Assembly: GCF_014306095.1 (NCBI RefSeq)
Contig: NZ_JACRWC010000052.1
Coordinates: 1 to 7,753 of the forward strand
Length of the DNA: 7,753 bases
Direction of reading: 5' to 3'
Origin: Lentihominibacter faecis
GTDB taxonomy: Bacteria > Bacillota > Clostridia > Peptostreptococcales > Anaerovoracaceae
Positions 1 to 6,768 of the stretch are shown here, piece by piece. Under the pieces are notes generated by a model. That model ran no database searches. It was not told the DNA's origin and saw only the letters and a list, made by a program, of their open reading frames with translations. The translations under genes were made by a program, and so were the position numbers. The first letter of the stretch is position 1. Each line of letters opens with the position of its first letter.

Positions 1-213
1 GCAGCAATCATCGCATGGGTTCTGGCATTCATCTTCCCACTCCTTACATACTTCGGAGTACAGGGATCCTTCTGGACATTCATCAACTCGATCAACTACG
101 TATGGTCCTTCGTAATCGGCTTCGTAGTATACATCCTGCTGATGAAGACCAGCCTGGCTGGAAACTCCAACATTACAGAAGAAGAGCACGAAGCTCTCAC
201 AGAAAGAGTTTAA
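1..213 (+). CDS. Permease C-terminus, probably NCS1 family (5' partial)
   Basis: The reading frame is open from base 1 to the TAA at 211-213, giving 70 residues of a membrane protein whose start lies outside the window. Two hydrophobic stretches (about residues 1-20 and 32-51) look like the last two transmembrane helices. They are followed by a short polar, acidic tail ending in TERV. The Trp/Phe/Tyr-rich helices and tail resemble the end of NCS1 nucleobase-cation symporters (cytosine, uracil, allantoin or hydantoin permeases), a match made from memory rather than from a defining motif. The adjoining dihydropyrimidinase gene on the same strand supports a role in taking up a pyrimidine, dihydropyrimidine or hydantoin. 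Another secondary transporter family cannot be excluded because only the tail is visible. Confidence 0.6.
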   Translation, partial: AAIIAWVLAFIFPLLTYFGVQGSFWTFINSINYVWSFVIGFVVYILLMKTSLAGNSNITEEEHEALTERV

Positions 214-257
214 ATGCTTTCTGAATCATAAAGTCTGCAATAACTTTATATAAAATC

Positions 258-290
258 GTAGGAGCCTTTGTAAGAAGGCTTCTACTTTTA
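258..290 (+). terminator. Stem-loop with T-run between permease and hydA
   Basis: The arms 258-268 and 275-285 pair over 11 bases with one G-T wobble, around a 6-base loop, and are followed by TTTTA (286-290). This is the shape of an intrinsic terminator for the permease gene. The hydA start lies only 31 bases further on, and no good promoter fits in that gap. The hairpin may therefore act as a partial (attenuating) terminator or a processing stem inside a permease-hydA transcript. The T-run is short, so leaky termination is plausible. Confidence 0.6.
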
Positions 291-321
291 TCACACTTTT
301 GCAAAAAGGAGGACAAAAGTT

Positions 322-1749
322 ATGGATTTATTAATCAAAGGCGGCACAGTCGTAACTGCTACTTCATCTTTTAAAGCAGACGTTGCAGTTAAAAACGGAA
401 AGATCAGTGCAATCGGTGCAAACCTGAAGCCTGAAAAGAAGACTGAAGTTGTTGATGCAAAGGGTAAGATGATCCTGCCTGGCGCTATCGACGGTCACAC
501 TCACCTGGCAATGCCTTTCGGTGGAACAGTTGCTACTGACGACTACTTCACTGGTACAAGAGCTGCTGCTTGTGGTGGTACTACTACAGTATTCGACTTC
601 GTTCTTCAGGGTGTTGGCGAAACTATGGACGCTGCTCTGGAAAGAAGAGATGCGATTTGTAAGGCTGACGGTCCTGCAATCGACTACTCTTACCACATCG
701 GTGTTGGCGACGTTACCACTCCTGAAATGCTGGCTTCCATGGATGAATGCGTTAAGAGAGGCGTAACCTCCTTTAAAGTATTCATGGTTTATGATTTCGG
801 CGTAGACGACGGTCAGTTCTTCGAAACTCTGCAGCACGCTGCAAAGATCGGCGCACTGGTAGGTGTACACGCAGAAAACAGAGACGTAAACAACTGCCTC
901 ATCAAGGAATACCTGGCAGAAGGTAAGACTGATGCATGGTATCACTATATGTCCAAAAATGAAGCTGTTGCAGGCGAAGCTGACGTAAGAGCGATCAACC
1001 TGGCTAAGATGGCAGGAACTTCCCTCTACATCGTTCACCTGGATAACAAACAGGGTGTTGACGCTGTTGCTCAGGCAAGAGAAGAAGGATATCCGATCTT
1101 CGCAGAAACTTGCCCGCAGTATCTTGCATTCACAAAAGAAGTTTACAAGAACGGCATCCCTGAATTAGACTTAAGAGCTCGCGACTTCGTATGCTCTCCT
1201 CCAATGAAGGGCAAAGAATCTCTGGAATCTCTGTGGAATGGAATCAAGAACGGCACTGTATCCACTCTGGCTACAGACCACTGCCCGTTCCTGAAATCCG
1301 AAAAAGACTGGGGAATCACAAAGAAAGACGGTACTCCAGGAAACTTCACTACAATTCCTAATGGATGCGCTGGTATCGAAAACATGTACCCTTACATCCT
1401 GTCCGAAGCAAACAAGGGCAGAATCTCTTTCGAAAAGGCTGTACAGATTTCCGCTACAAACCCTGCTAAGCTGTTCGGTATCGACTACTGCAAGGGCGCT
1501 ATCGAAGTTGGTCTTGACGCAGATATCGTTATCTACGATCCTAAGAAGGAATTCGTTGTTAAGAACGCAGAAAACCAGCACGGTGCTCTTGACCACACTA
1601 TTTGGGAAGAATCCAAGTTCAAGGGATATCCAGTTGCAACTTACTCCAGAGGTAAGCTGGTATTCGACGGCAAAGACTACGTTGGCGAAAGCGGCGACGG
1701 TCAGTTCGTTAAATGTAAGAAAGTTAAATTCAAGAGCCCTGAATTCTAA
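322..1749 (+). CDS. hydA: Dihydropyrimidinase / D-hydantoinase
   Basis: This is a cytosolic cyclic amidohydrolase (urease-related superfamily) that opens the ring of 5,6-dihydropyrimidines or hydantoins to N-carbamoyl amino acids. At 475 residues it has the usual family length. All metal ligands are visible: H59 and H61 in GHTH, K152 in SFKVF (the lysine carboxylated in this family), H183 in VHAEN, H239 in IVHL and D319 in ATDH. Residues matching the family's substrate-binding Tyr, Ser and Asn are Y157, S292 (CSPP) and N347. The start is fixed by AGGAGG at 307-312, nine bases before the ATG. The permease upstream on the same strand suggests coupled uptake and hydrolysis, and a strong terminator follows. 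Ten of its eleven arginines use AGA, unlike the downstream genes, which hints at high expression. The exact substrate (dihydrouracil, hydantoin or a purine-breakdown product) cannot be read from sequence. Confidence 0.95.
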   Translation: MDLLIKGGTVVTATSSFKADVAVKNGKISAIGANLKPEKKTEVVDAKGKMILPGAIDGHTHLAMPFGGTVATDDYFTGTRAAACGGTTTVFDFVLQGVGETMDAALERRDAICKADGPAIDYSYHIGVGDVTTPEMLASMDECVKRGVTSFKVFMVYDFGVDDGQFFETLQHAAKIGALVGVHAENRDVNNCLIKEYLAEGKTDAWYHYMSKNEAVAGEADVRAINLAKMAGTSLYIVHLDNKQGVDAVAQAREEGYPIFAETCPQYLAFTKEVYKNGIPELDLRARDFVCSPPMKGKESLESLWNGIKNGTVSTLATDHCPFLKSEKDWGITKKDGTPGNFTTIPNGCAGIENMYPYILSEANKGRISFEKAVQISATNPAKLFGIDYCKGAIEVGLDADIVIYDPKKEFVVKNAENQHGALDHTIWEESKFKGYPVATYSRGKLVFDGKDYVGESGDGQFVKCKKVKFKSPEF

Positions 1750-1783
1750 ACCAGAGTACAAGGTTCTCCATAGAACTTTTCCT

Positions 1784-1820
1784 AAAAACGGTGATCCGCA
1801 TTGCGGATCACCGTTTTTTA
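1784..1820 (+). terminator. Strong intrinsic terminator after hydA
   Basis: A perfect 16-base stem (1784-1799 with 1803-1818) closes on a 3-base loop and ends in a T-run (1814-1819). It lies 34 bases after the hydA stop codon. The 5' arm begins with five As, so the structure could also stop transcripts arriving on the minus strand, although no minus-strand gene is seen nearby. Confidence 0.93.
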
Positions 1821-2135
1821 TATAGTTTACAATGCCAGCGACATCAAAAAATACCACGAATTACGGCTTGATATAACTGTTAGGGTATTCTCCCCTTCTA
1901 TTCACGTTTAAAAAGGCTCTCGCGCATGAAAAACTACCACAGTTCTATATTTCCATTCCATTTCAGATAATGAGTTTTCGATAAATACCCTGAAAGTCAA
2001 TATCTTTTGCTCCTGGGATAGTTCCACTACCCTGTCAACATCCTACATCGTAAAACAGGGCATTTTTAATGATCCAGAGCCGCCGTGCAGCGGCAAGAAC
2101 CTGGTAAGGACAGTCATCTTTTTTTATTTTCCCTC
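1821..2135. other. Intergenic stretch without a convincing gene
   Basis: About 315 bases separate the hydA terminator from the metal-operon promoter. No frame on either strand gives a credible protein with a ribosome binding site. The only structures seen are a small GC-rich hairpin (2079-2083 with 2090-2094), a distant 8-base inverted pair (AGGGTATT near 1882 and AATACCCT near 1985), and a T-rich run at 2118-2130. No riboswitch, tRNA or known small RNA signature was recognised. It could be decayed sequence. Confidence 0.6.
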
Positions 2136-2165
2136 TTGACAGTTGCGTGCTCATTCAATTATAAT
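2136..2165 (+). promoter_or_regulatory. Sigma-A promoter of the metal-resistance operon
   Basis: TTGACA at 2136-2141 and TATAAT at 2160-2165 are both perfect consensus hexamers, separated by 18 bases. Transcription should begin near 2172, leaving a leader of about 45 bases before the sensor gene. So strong a promoter is expected to need tight repression, which fits the palindrome lying over its -10 box. Confidence 0.9.
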
Positions 2166-2169
2166 GAGC
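2149..2169 (+). promoter_or_regulatory. Probable operator of the ArsR-family sensor
   Basis: GCTCATT (2149-2155) and AATGAGC (2163-2169) form a perfect 7-7-7 inverted repeat that covers the -10 box and most of the spacer. ArsR/SmtB dimers typically bind A/T-rich imperfect palindromes placed over their own promoter. The position therefore suggests metal-reversible autorepression of the sensor and pump. Binding itself is inferred. Confidence 0.75.
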
Positions 2170-2218
2170 TTGTAAGATAGTTGAACGGACGCGCAACCGT
2201 TTTGAAAGGAGATACATT

Positions 2219-2575
2219 ATGGGTAAAACAGAAGCCTGCTGCGACTGTGCGGCGATCCACGATGACGTTCTGGAACATGTGCAGGAACACATCGTGCCGG
2301 AAGATCAAAGACAGAGTATGGCCAAACTCTTTAAGATCTTCGGTGATAATACCAGATGCAGTATTATGGAGGCATTGAACTGCCACGAAATGTGTGTATG
2401 TGACCTGGCGGTCCTTCTGGATATGACCAAATCCGCCATTTCACATCAGTTGAAAATCCTGCGGGACAATAATCTTGTAAAGTTTGAGAAGAAAGGAAAG
2501 CACGCCTACTATTCCCCGGCCGATGAACATGTCAGAGAAATCCTGGACGTTGCACTGGAGCATATCAATGAATAA
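2219..2575 (+). CDS. cadC: ArsR/SmtB-family metal-sensing repressor (CadC-like)
   Basis: This 118-residue winged helix-turn-helix repressor should bind as a dimer to the operator over its own promoter and release it when metal binds. The recognition region lies around residues 62-85 (TKSAISHQLKIL). Two metal sites appear intact. The first is a thiolate alpha3N-type site: C59 and C61 in CVC, with N-terminal C7, C8 and C10; compare CadC, where C7, C11, C58 and C60 bind Cd/Pb. The second is an alpha5 site, D102-x-H104 with H115-x-x-E118, which has exactly the spacing of the SmtB zinc site. AAAGGAG at 2205-2211 sits seven bases before the ATG. The downstream ATPase gene overlaps its end by 8 bases, so the two form one operon. 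Likely inducers are Zn, Cd and/or Pb; which one dominates cannot be told. Confidence 0.93.
   Translation: MGKTEACCDCAAIHDDVLEHVQEHIVPEDQRQSMAKLFKIFGDNTRCSIMEALNCHEMCVCDLAVLLDMTKSAISHQLKILRDNNLVKFEKKGKHAYYSPADEHVREILDVALEHINE
2557..2560 (+). promoter_or_regulatory. Ribosome binding site fixing the ATPase start
   Basis: GGAG lies inside the sensor coding sequence, seven bases before the ATG at 2568. It selects this start over in-frame ATGs upstream (2484, 2523, 2529), which would only read the sensor's C-terminal codons in another frame. Ribosomes ending the sensor at 2575 can restart here, coupling production of the two proteins. Confidence 0.75.
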
Positions 2576-4937
2576 AGAATTACATGAACACGAACACCAT
2601 CATGAGCATGAGCACGATCATCATCACGACCATGGCGACGACTGTGGGTGCTGTTGCGACCACGATCATGAGGGCCATGAGCATCACCACCATGAGCACG
2701 AAGATAACTGCTGCTGCGACCATGATCACGACCACGAGCATGAAGACCACGAGCATCATCACCACGACCATAGCGATGACTGCGGGTGCTGCGGTCATGA
2801 TCACGACTTTGACCACATCGCCAAAGACAAACAGCGTATCTATATCATAGAAGGTCTCGACTGCGCCAACTGCGCTGCCAAGATGGAACGAAAGATCCAG
2901 GCAATGAGTGAGATCCAGGCCGCCAGCATCACCTTTGCAACAAAGCAGCTTCGCTTTGCAGCAGATGATCCGGAAAGCCTGGTGCCTCAGCTGGAAAAAG
3001 CCTGTAAAACCATCGAAGATGAAGTAACGCTGGTTCCTAAAGACAATACTACCGCTCCCCGCATAAAAAAAGAAAGCGTATGGAGCGAACATAGATCCGA
3101 TTTGATCTCGATCATCGCCGGAGCAGCGCTCTTTGCAGCTGGAATGATCGCAGAACACGTCATGGGCGCAGGTATAAGCGTAACCCTGCCGATCTTCCTT
3201 ATCGGCTATCTGGTGCTGGGCTGGGAAGTTCTGTGGACATCCGCTAAGAACATCTCAAAAGGTCAGGTATTCGACGAAAACTTTCTGATGTCCGTTGCGA
3301 CCATTGCGGCGTTCTGTATCGGGGATTTTGCAGAAGGTATGGGCGTAATGCTCTTCTACAAGATCGGCGAGCTGTTTGAAGACATCGCTGTAGATCGGAG
3401 CCGATCCCAGATCATGGACGCTGTGGATATGCGCCCGGAAACCGTGAACCGTATCCACGGAGACGACATTGAAAATATCCCTGCAGAGGACGCCCAGATC
3501 GGTGATATCCTGCAGGTCCGCCCGGGAGACCGTATCCCGCTCGACGGCATTGTAACCGAAGGGGAAAGCCGGATCGACACCTCCCCTGTTACCGGTGAGC
3601 CTGTTCCTGTAACTGCAACCGCCGGCACAGAAGTCATTTCCGGCTGCGTCAATGAGCAGGGTCTGCTGAAGATCAAAGTAACGAAGCCCCTTTCCGAATC
3701 CATGGTCACGAGGATCCTGGATTCCGTGGAAAACGCTGCCGCAGGCAAACCGAAAATCGATAAATTCATTACGAAGTTTGCGAAGGTATATACTCCGATC
3801 GTTGTTATCCTGGCAATACTGACCGCTATCATCCCTTCCCTGATCACAGGCAACTGGGGCGAATGGATCACCACCGCCATCACCTTCCTGGTAATCAGCT
3901 GCCCTTGCGCGCTTGTTATCAGCGTGCCTCTGGCATTCTTTGCAGGAATCGGTGCCGGATCCAAACTGGGGATCCTCTTTAAAGGAGGCATCTCCATCGA
4001 AGCACTGAAAAACGTCAAAGCCATCATCATGGACAAGACGGGAACCATAACCAAGGGCAACTTCGTGGTACAGAAGATCACAGCTGCCGCAGACCTGAGC
4101 GAAGACCAGATCATCGCCATGGCAGCCGCCTGCGAAGCCAGCTCCACTCATCCGATCGCTCTAAGCATCATGGAGGAAGCTGCAAAGCGCACCGCGACTG
4201 TACAGAAGGCAGAATCCATAGAGGAAATCTCCGGCAAGGGTATCAAGGCCAAACTTGCTGAGGGCGAAGCTCTTTGTGGCAATCGTAAACTGATGGATCA
4301 GTTCGGCATCGATATCAGCAGGCAGGAATCCGGAGAGGGAACGGAAATCTTCCTGGCTCTGGGCGGCAAATTTGCAGGACATATCACCATTGCAGATACC
4401 ATTAAATCCGATGCTGTGGATGCCATCGCAGCCATCAAGGCGGACGGTCTGATCCCGGCTATGCTGACCGGTGATGCTGCAGGAAGCGCTAATGCGGTGG
4501 CCAGGACCGCAGGCATCGCAGAAGCCAATGTTCACGCACAGCTCCTGCCGGAAGATAAACTGAATGCACTGAAAGAGATCCGCAAACAGAACGGCGCAGT
4601 TATGTTCGTCGGCGATGGTATCAACGATGCTCCTGTTCTGGCTGGCGCAGACGTCGGTGCGGCCATGGGAAGCGGTGCAGATGCAGCCATCGAAGCAGCA
4701 GACGTTGTCTTCATGAATTCTTCCGTAAGTGCCATTCCACAGGCTATCAAGATAGCCCGGGCGACAGGACGTATCTCTATGCAGAACGTCATCTTTGCAC
4801 TGGCAGTCAAGCTGCTGGTACTGGTACTGGGGTTTGTGGGATTTGCCAACATTTGGGCTGCCGTATTCGCAGACACCGGTGTTGCAATGCTTTGCATCCT
4901 CAACTCCATGCGGATCCTGTTGAAAAAATTCAAGTAG
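2568..4937 (+). CDS. cadA: Zn/Cd/Pb-exporting P1B-type ATPase
   Basis: This inner-membrane pump uses ATP to expel Zn2+, Cd2+ or Pb2+. The 789-residue product has, in order: a His/Cys-rich tail (residues 6-83), a heavy-metal-associated domain (about 90-158) with GLDCANC (C99, C102), four membrane helices (about 178-272), the actuator loop with TGEP (342-345), helices 5-6 with the CPC metal motif (445-447), the phosphorylation site DKTGT (D489), the HP motif (H528), TGD (634-636) and GDGINDAP (682-689), and two final helices. K748 and D769 are 21 residues apart, as are K693 and D714 in the zinc pump ZntA. This marks the P1B-2 (Zn/Cd/Pb) class rather than a copper pump. The gene overlaps the sensor by 8 bases. 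No clear terminator follows, so some read-through into gltX is possible. The long His tail is unusual for the family. Confidence 0.96.
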   Translation: MNKELHEHEHHHEHEHDHHHDHGDDCGCCCDHDHEGHEHHHHEHEDNCCCDHDHDHEHEDHEHHHHDHSDDCGCCGHDHDFDHIAKDKQRIYIIEGLDCANCAAKMERKIQAMSEIQAASITFATKQLRFAADDPESLVPQLEKACKTIEDEVTLVPKDNTTAPRIKKESVWSEHRSDLISIIAGAALFAAGMIAEHVMGAGISVTLPIFLIGYLVLGWEVLWTSAKNISKGQVFDENFLMSVATIAAFCIGDFAEGMGVMLFYKIGELFEDIAVDRSRSQIMDAVDMRPETVNRIHGDDIENIPAEDAQIGDILQVRPGDRIPLDGIVTEGESRIDTSPVTGEPVPVTATAGTEVISGCVNEQGLLKIKVTKPLSESMVTRILDSVENAAAGKPKIDKFITKFAKVYTPIVVILAILTAIIPSLITGNWGEWITTAITFLVISCPCALVISVPLAFFAGIGAGSKLGILFKGGISIEALKNVKAIIMDKTGTITKGNFVVQKITAAADLSEDQIIAMAAACEASSTHPIALSIMEEAAKRTATVQKAESIEEISGKGIKAKLAEGEALCGNRKLMDQFGIDISRQESGEGTEIFLALGGKFAGHITIADTIKSDAVDAIAAIKADGLIPAMLTGDAAGSANAVARTAGIAEANVHAQLLPEDKLNALKEIRKQNGAVMFVGDGINDAPVLAGADVGAAMGSGADAAIEAADVVFMNSSVSAIPQAIKIARATGRISMQNVIFALAVKLLVLVLGFVGFANIWAAVFADTGVAMLCILNSMRILLKKFK
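2583..2816 (+). repeat. Low-complexity repeat encoding a His/Cys metal-binding tail
   Basis: This in-frame stretch of CAT/CAC, GAC/GAT and GAG/GAA codons encodes residues 6-83 of the ATPase. It contains 32 His and 10 Cys. Three Cys clusters (residues 26-30, 48-50 and 72-75) recur every 22-24 residues, each preceded by acidic residues and followed by His/Asp alternation. The pattern suggests internal duplication of a metal-chelating unit. Such tracts can also change length by replication slippage. Confidence 0.9.
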
Positions 4938-4965
4938 CTGAAAATTCAAAATAACATACAGAATA

Positions 4966-4994
4966 TTGCACATCCTCCGAAATCTTGATACAAT
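4966..4994 (+). promoter_or_regulatory. Probable promoter of gltX
   Basis: TTGCAC (4966-4971) and TACAAT (4989-4994) are separated by 17 bases. A TG one base before the -10 box (4986-4987) makes it an extended -10 element. It begins 28 bases after the ATPase stop codon and gives gltX its own transcription, starting near 5001. Confidence 0.7.
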
Positions 4995-5005
4995 GAATTA
5001 AGTAT

Positions 5006-5031
5006 GGGCTGCGGAGCAGACTTTGCAGCCC
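5006..5031 (+). promoter_or_regulatory. Leader hairpin upstream of gltX
   Basis: GGGCTGC (5006-5012) pairs perfectly with GCAGCCC (5025-5031) around a 12-base loop, near the expected 5' end of the gltX transcript. No T-run follows, so it is not a terminator. It may stabilise the RNA or hide the alternative GGAG/TTG start at 5013-5025. It lacks the length and conserved boxes of a T-box leader. Confidence 0.5.
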
Positions 5032-5052
5032 GAAATCCAAGGAATCTATCAG

Positions 5053-5059
5053 AAAGGAG
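5053..5059 (+). promoter_or_regulatory. Ribosome binding site unusually far from the gltX start
   Basis: AAAGGAG is the best ribosome binding sequence in the leader but lies 35 bases before the chosen ATG (5095), with no in-frame ATG, GTG or TTG between them. A GC-rich hairpin within 5062-5085 could fold away the intervening bases and leave about 11 unpaired, which is close to normal spacing. The folding is inferred by eye. Confidence 0.45.
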
Positions 5060-5094
5060 ATCCGGCCTGCCCTGCGGCGGACCGGTGTGCAAAT

Positions 5095-6756
5095 ATGGAT
5101 CATACGAAACTGGCGGAGCTGCTGTTTCCGCACATTACGAAAAACCCTGAAGACTACGAGGCACAGTTCCCGAAACGCGACCTGAAAGAAGGCGCGATGG
5201 TGACGAGACTGGGGCCAAGTCCTACAGGGTTTATTCATTTAGGAAATCTTTACGGTGCATTCGTTGACGAGCGTCTGGCTCATCAGTCGGGCGGAACGTT
5301 TTATCTGAGAATCGAGGATACCGATGATAAACGTTACGTGGAGGGAGCAGTAGAGACCATCATCAATTCCCTGGCATTCTTCGGCATAAACTTCGATGAG
5401 GGTGCTCTGCTTGACGGTGAAAAAGGCGATTACGGTCCGTATTTTCAGAGCAACCGCGGCGAGATCTATCAGTGCTTCGCCAAGGAGCTGGTGAGCAAGG
5501 GCATGGCGTATCCGTGCTTCCTGACGGAAGACGAGCTGGCTGAGATCCGCCAGAAGCAGGAGGCTGCAAAGGAAACGACAGGCATCTACGGCAAGTATGC
5601 AGAAAAAAGCCGCAGCCTTACCATTGAGGAGATCGAAGAAAACATCAAGGCCGGCAAGCCTTATGTAGTCCGCCTCAAATCCGACGGAAACCACGATCTG
5701 CCATCCGAAGAGGTCCGCCACATCAAAGTGGACGATGCTATCAGAGGAACTCTTTCCATGCCGGAAAACAACCAGGACGTTGTTATTTTAAAGGCCAATG
5801 GTATCCCGACTTATCACTTTGCTCACGCCATCGACGATCACCTTATGCGCACGACTCATGTAGTCCGCGGCGAAGAGTGGCTCATGTCCCTGCCGATCCA
5901 TGTGGAACTGTTTGAAAAACTGGGATTTGAAATGCCGACCTACTGCCACACAGCACAGCTTTTGAAGCTGGACAACGGCAACAAGAGGAAGCTGAGCAAG
6001 AGAAAGGATCCGGAATTGTCCCTGGATTACTATAAAAAAGAGGGCTATCACCCGCAGGCAGTCAAGGAATACCTGCTGACCATTTTGAACTCCAACTTCG
6101 AGGAATGGCGCATCGAAAATCCGGATGCTCCGATGGAGGAGTTTGAATTTACTACTGCAAAAATGAGCAGTGGCGGCGCTCTGTTCGATATCAACAAGCT
6201 GAACGACGTTTCTAAGGACGTGCTCCTGCGCATTCCGGCATCTGAACTTGCTAAATTCATGACCGAATGGGTAAGAGAATACAAGCCGAAGGCTTTGAAG
6301 TATTTTGAAGGGAACGAAGAATATATCGCAAGGATCCTGGATCTGGGAAGAACGGGCAACAAACCGAGAAAAGACTTGGTTTATGCAAAGCAGATCTTTG
6401 ATTTCATCAGCTATTTCTTCAATGATTATTTCGTGATCACCGATCAGATCCCGGAACAGATCAGTGATGCCGATGCAACAGAGATCCTGAAGCGTTATCT
6501 TGAAAGCTACGACCAAAGCGATGATCAGAGCCAGTGGTTCGATAAGATCCGTACCATCGCAGAAGATATGGGATACGCTGCAAAGCCAAAGGATTACAAG
6601 AAGCATCCGGAGGAATACAAAGGTCACGTCGGTCATGTCAGCACGGTCATCCGTCTGGCAGTTGCCGGGCGCAGCCAGTCTCCGGATATCTGGGAGATCC
6701 AGCAGATCCTGGGAGAAGAGAATACGAGACAGAGAGTTGAGATGCTGATCGGGTAA
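5095..6756 (+). CDS. gltX: Glutamate--tRNA ligase
   Basis: This cytosolic class I aminoacyl-tRNA synthetase charges tRNA-Glu (and in bacteria without GlnRS often tRNA-Gln too). The product is 553 residues from ATG 5095. The Rossmann catalytic domain carries the HIGH-type motif as PSPTGFIHLGN (IHLG at 47-50) and the KMSKR-type motif as KLSKR (299-303). The anticodon-binding part follows. The lead before PSPTG (LLFPHITKNPEDYE) is, from memory, typical of the long clostridial form, and the ATG at 5095 starts just before it. An in-frame TTG at 5023 with GGAG at 5013-5016 would add 24 residues with no family resemblance, so it is disfavoured but not excluded. The gene has its own promoter, and a convergent gene lies downstream. 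The start site is the only uncertain point. Confidence 0.95.
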   Translation: MDHTKLAELLFPHITKNPEDYEAQFPKRDLKEGAMVTRLGPSPTGFIHLGNLYGAFVDERLAHQSGGTFYLRIEDTDDKRYVEGAVETIINSLAFFGINFDEGALLDGEKGDYGPYFQSNRGEIYQCFAKELVSKGMAYPCFLTEDELAEIRQKQEAAKETTGIYGKYAEKSRSLTIEEIEENIKAGKPYVVRLKSDGNHDLPSEEVRHIKVDDAIRGTLSMPENNQDVVILKANGIPTYHFAHAIDDHLMRTTHVVRGEEWLMSLPIHVELFEKLGFEMPTYCHTAQLLKLDNGNKRKLSKRKDPELSLDYYKKEGYHPQAVKEYLLTILNSNFEEWRIENPDAPMEEFEFTTAKMSSGGALFDINKLNDVSKDVLLRIPASELAKFMTEWVREYKPKALKYFEGNEEYIARILDLGRTGNKPRKDLVYAKQIFDFISYFFNDYFVITDQIPEQISDADATEILKRYLESYDQSDDQSQWFDKIRTIAEDMGYAAKPKDYKKHPEEYKGHVGHVSTVIRLAVAGRSQSPDIWEIQQILGEENTRQRVEMLIG

Positions 6757-6768
6757 GCCTGCTCAAAA

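Noticed and set aside
364..1857. Long minus-strand open frames opposite hydA
   Set aside because: They are shadows of hydA's biased codons. They lack ribosome binding sites and family motifs, while the plus-strand protein has a full catalytic site.
1908..2117. Minus-strand frame in the gap before the metal operon
   Set aside because: It has an internal TAG (2043-2045), no ribosome binding site and no protein family I recognise. It is noted only as a possible remnant.
2484..2567. Extended start of the ATPase frame, adding 28 residues
   Set aside because: These codons lie inside the sensor gene in another frame and give a non-family peptide. GGAG at 2557-2560 and the His-rich tail place the start at 2568.
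2583..2816. CRISPR-like or intergenic tandem repeat
   Set aside because: The repetition is codon-level and in frame within the ATPase, and there are no regular direct repeats with spacers.
2580..3158. Minus-strand frame rich in Val/Met opposite the His-rich tail
   Set aside because: It is the antisense reading of CAT/CAC repeats (ATG/GTG codons), which mimics a hydrophobic protein by chance.
5004..5200. Possible T-box leader or upstream peptide frame (ATG 5004) before gltX
   Set aside because: The leader is only about 95 bases and lacks the T-box conserved sequence and a terminator/antiterminator pair. The ATG 5004 frame has no ribosome binding site and runs into gltX out of frame.
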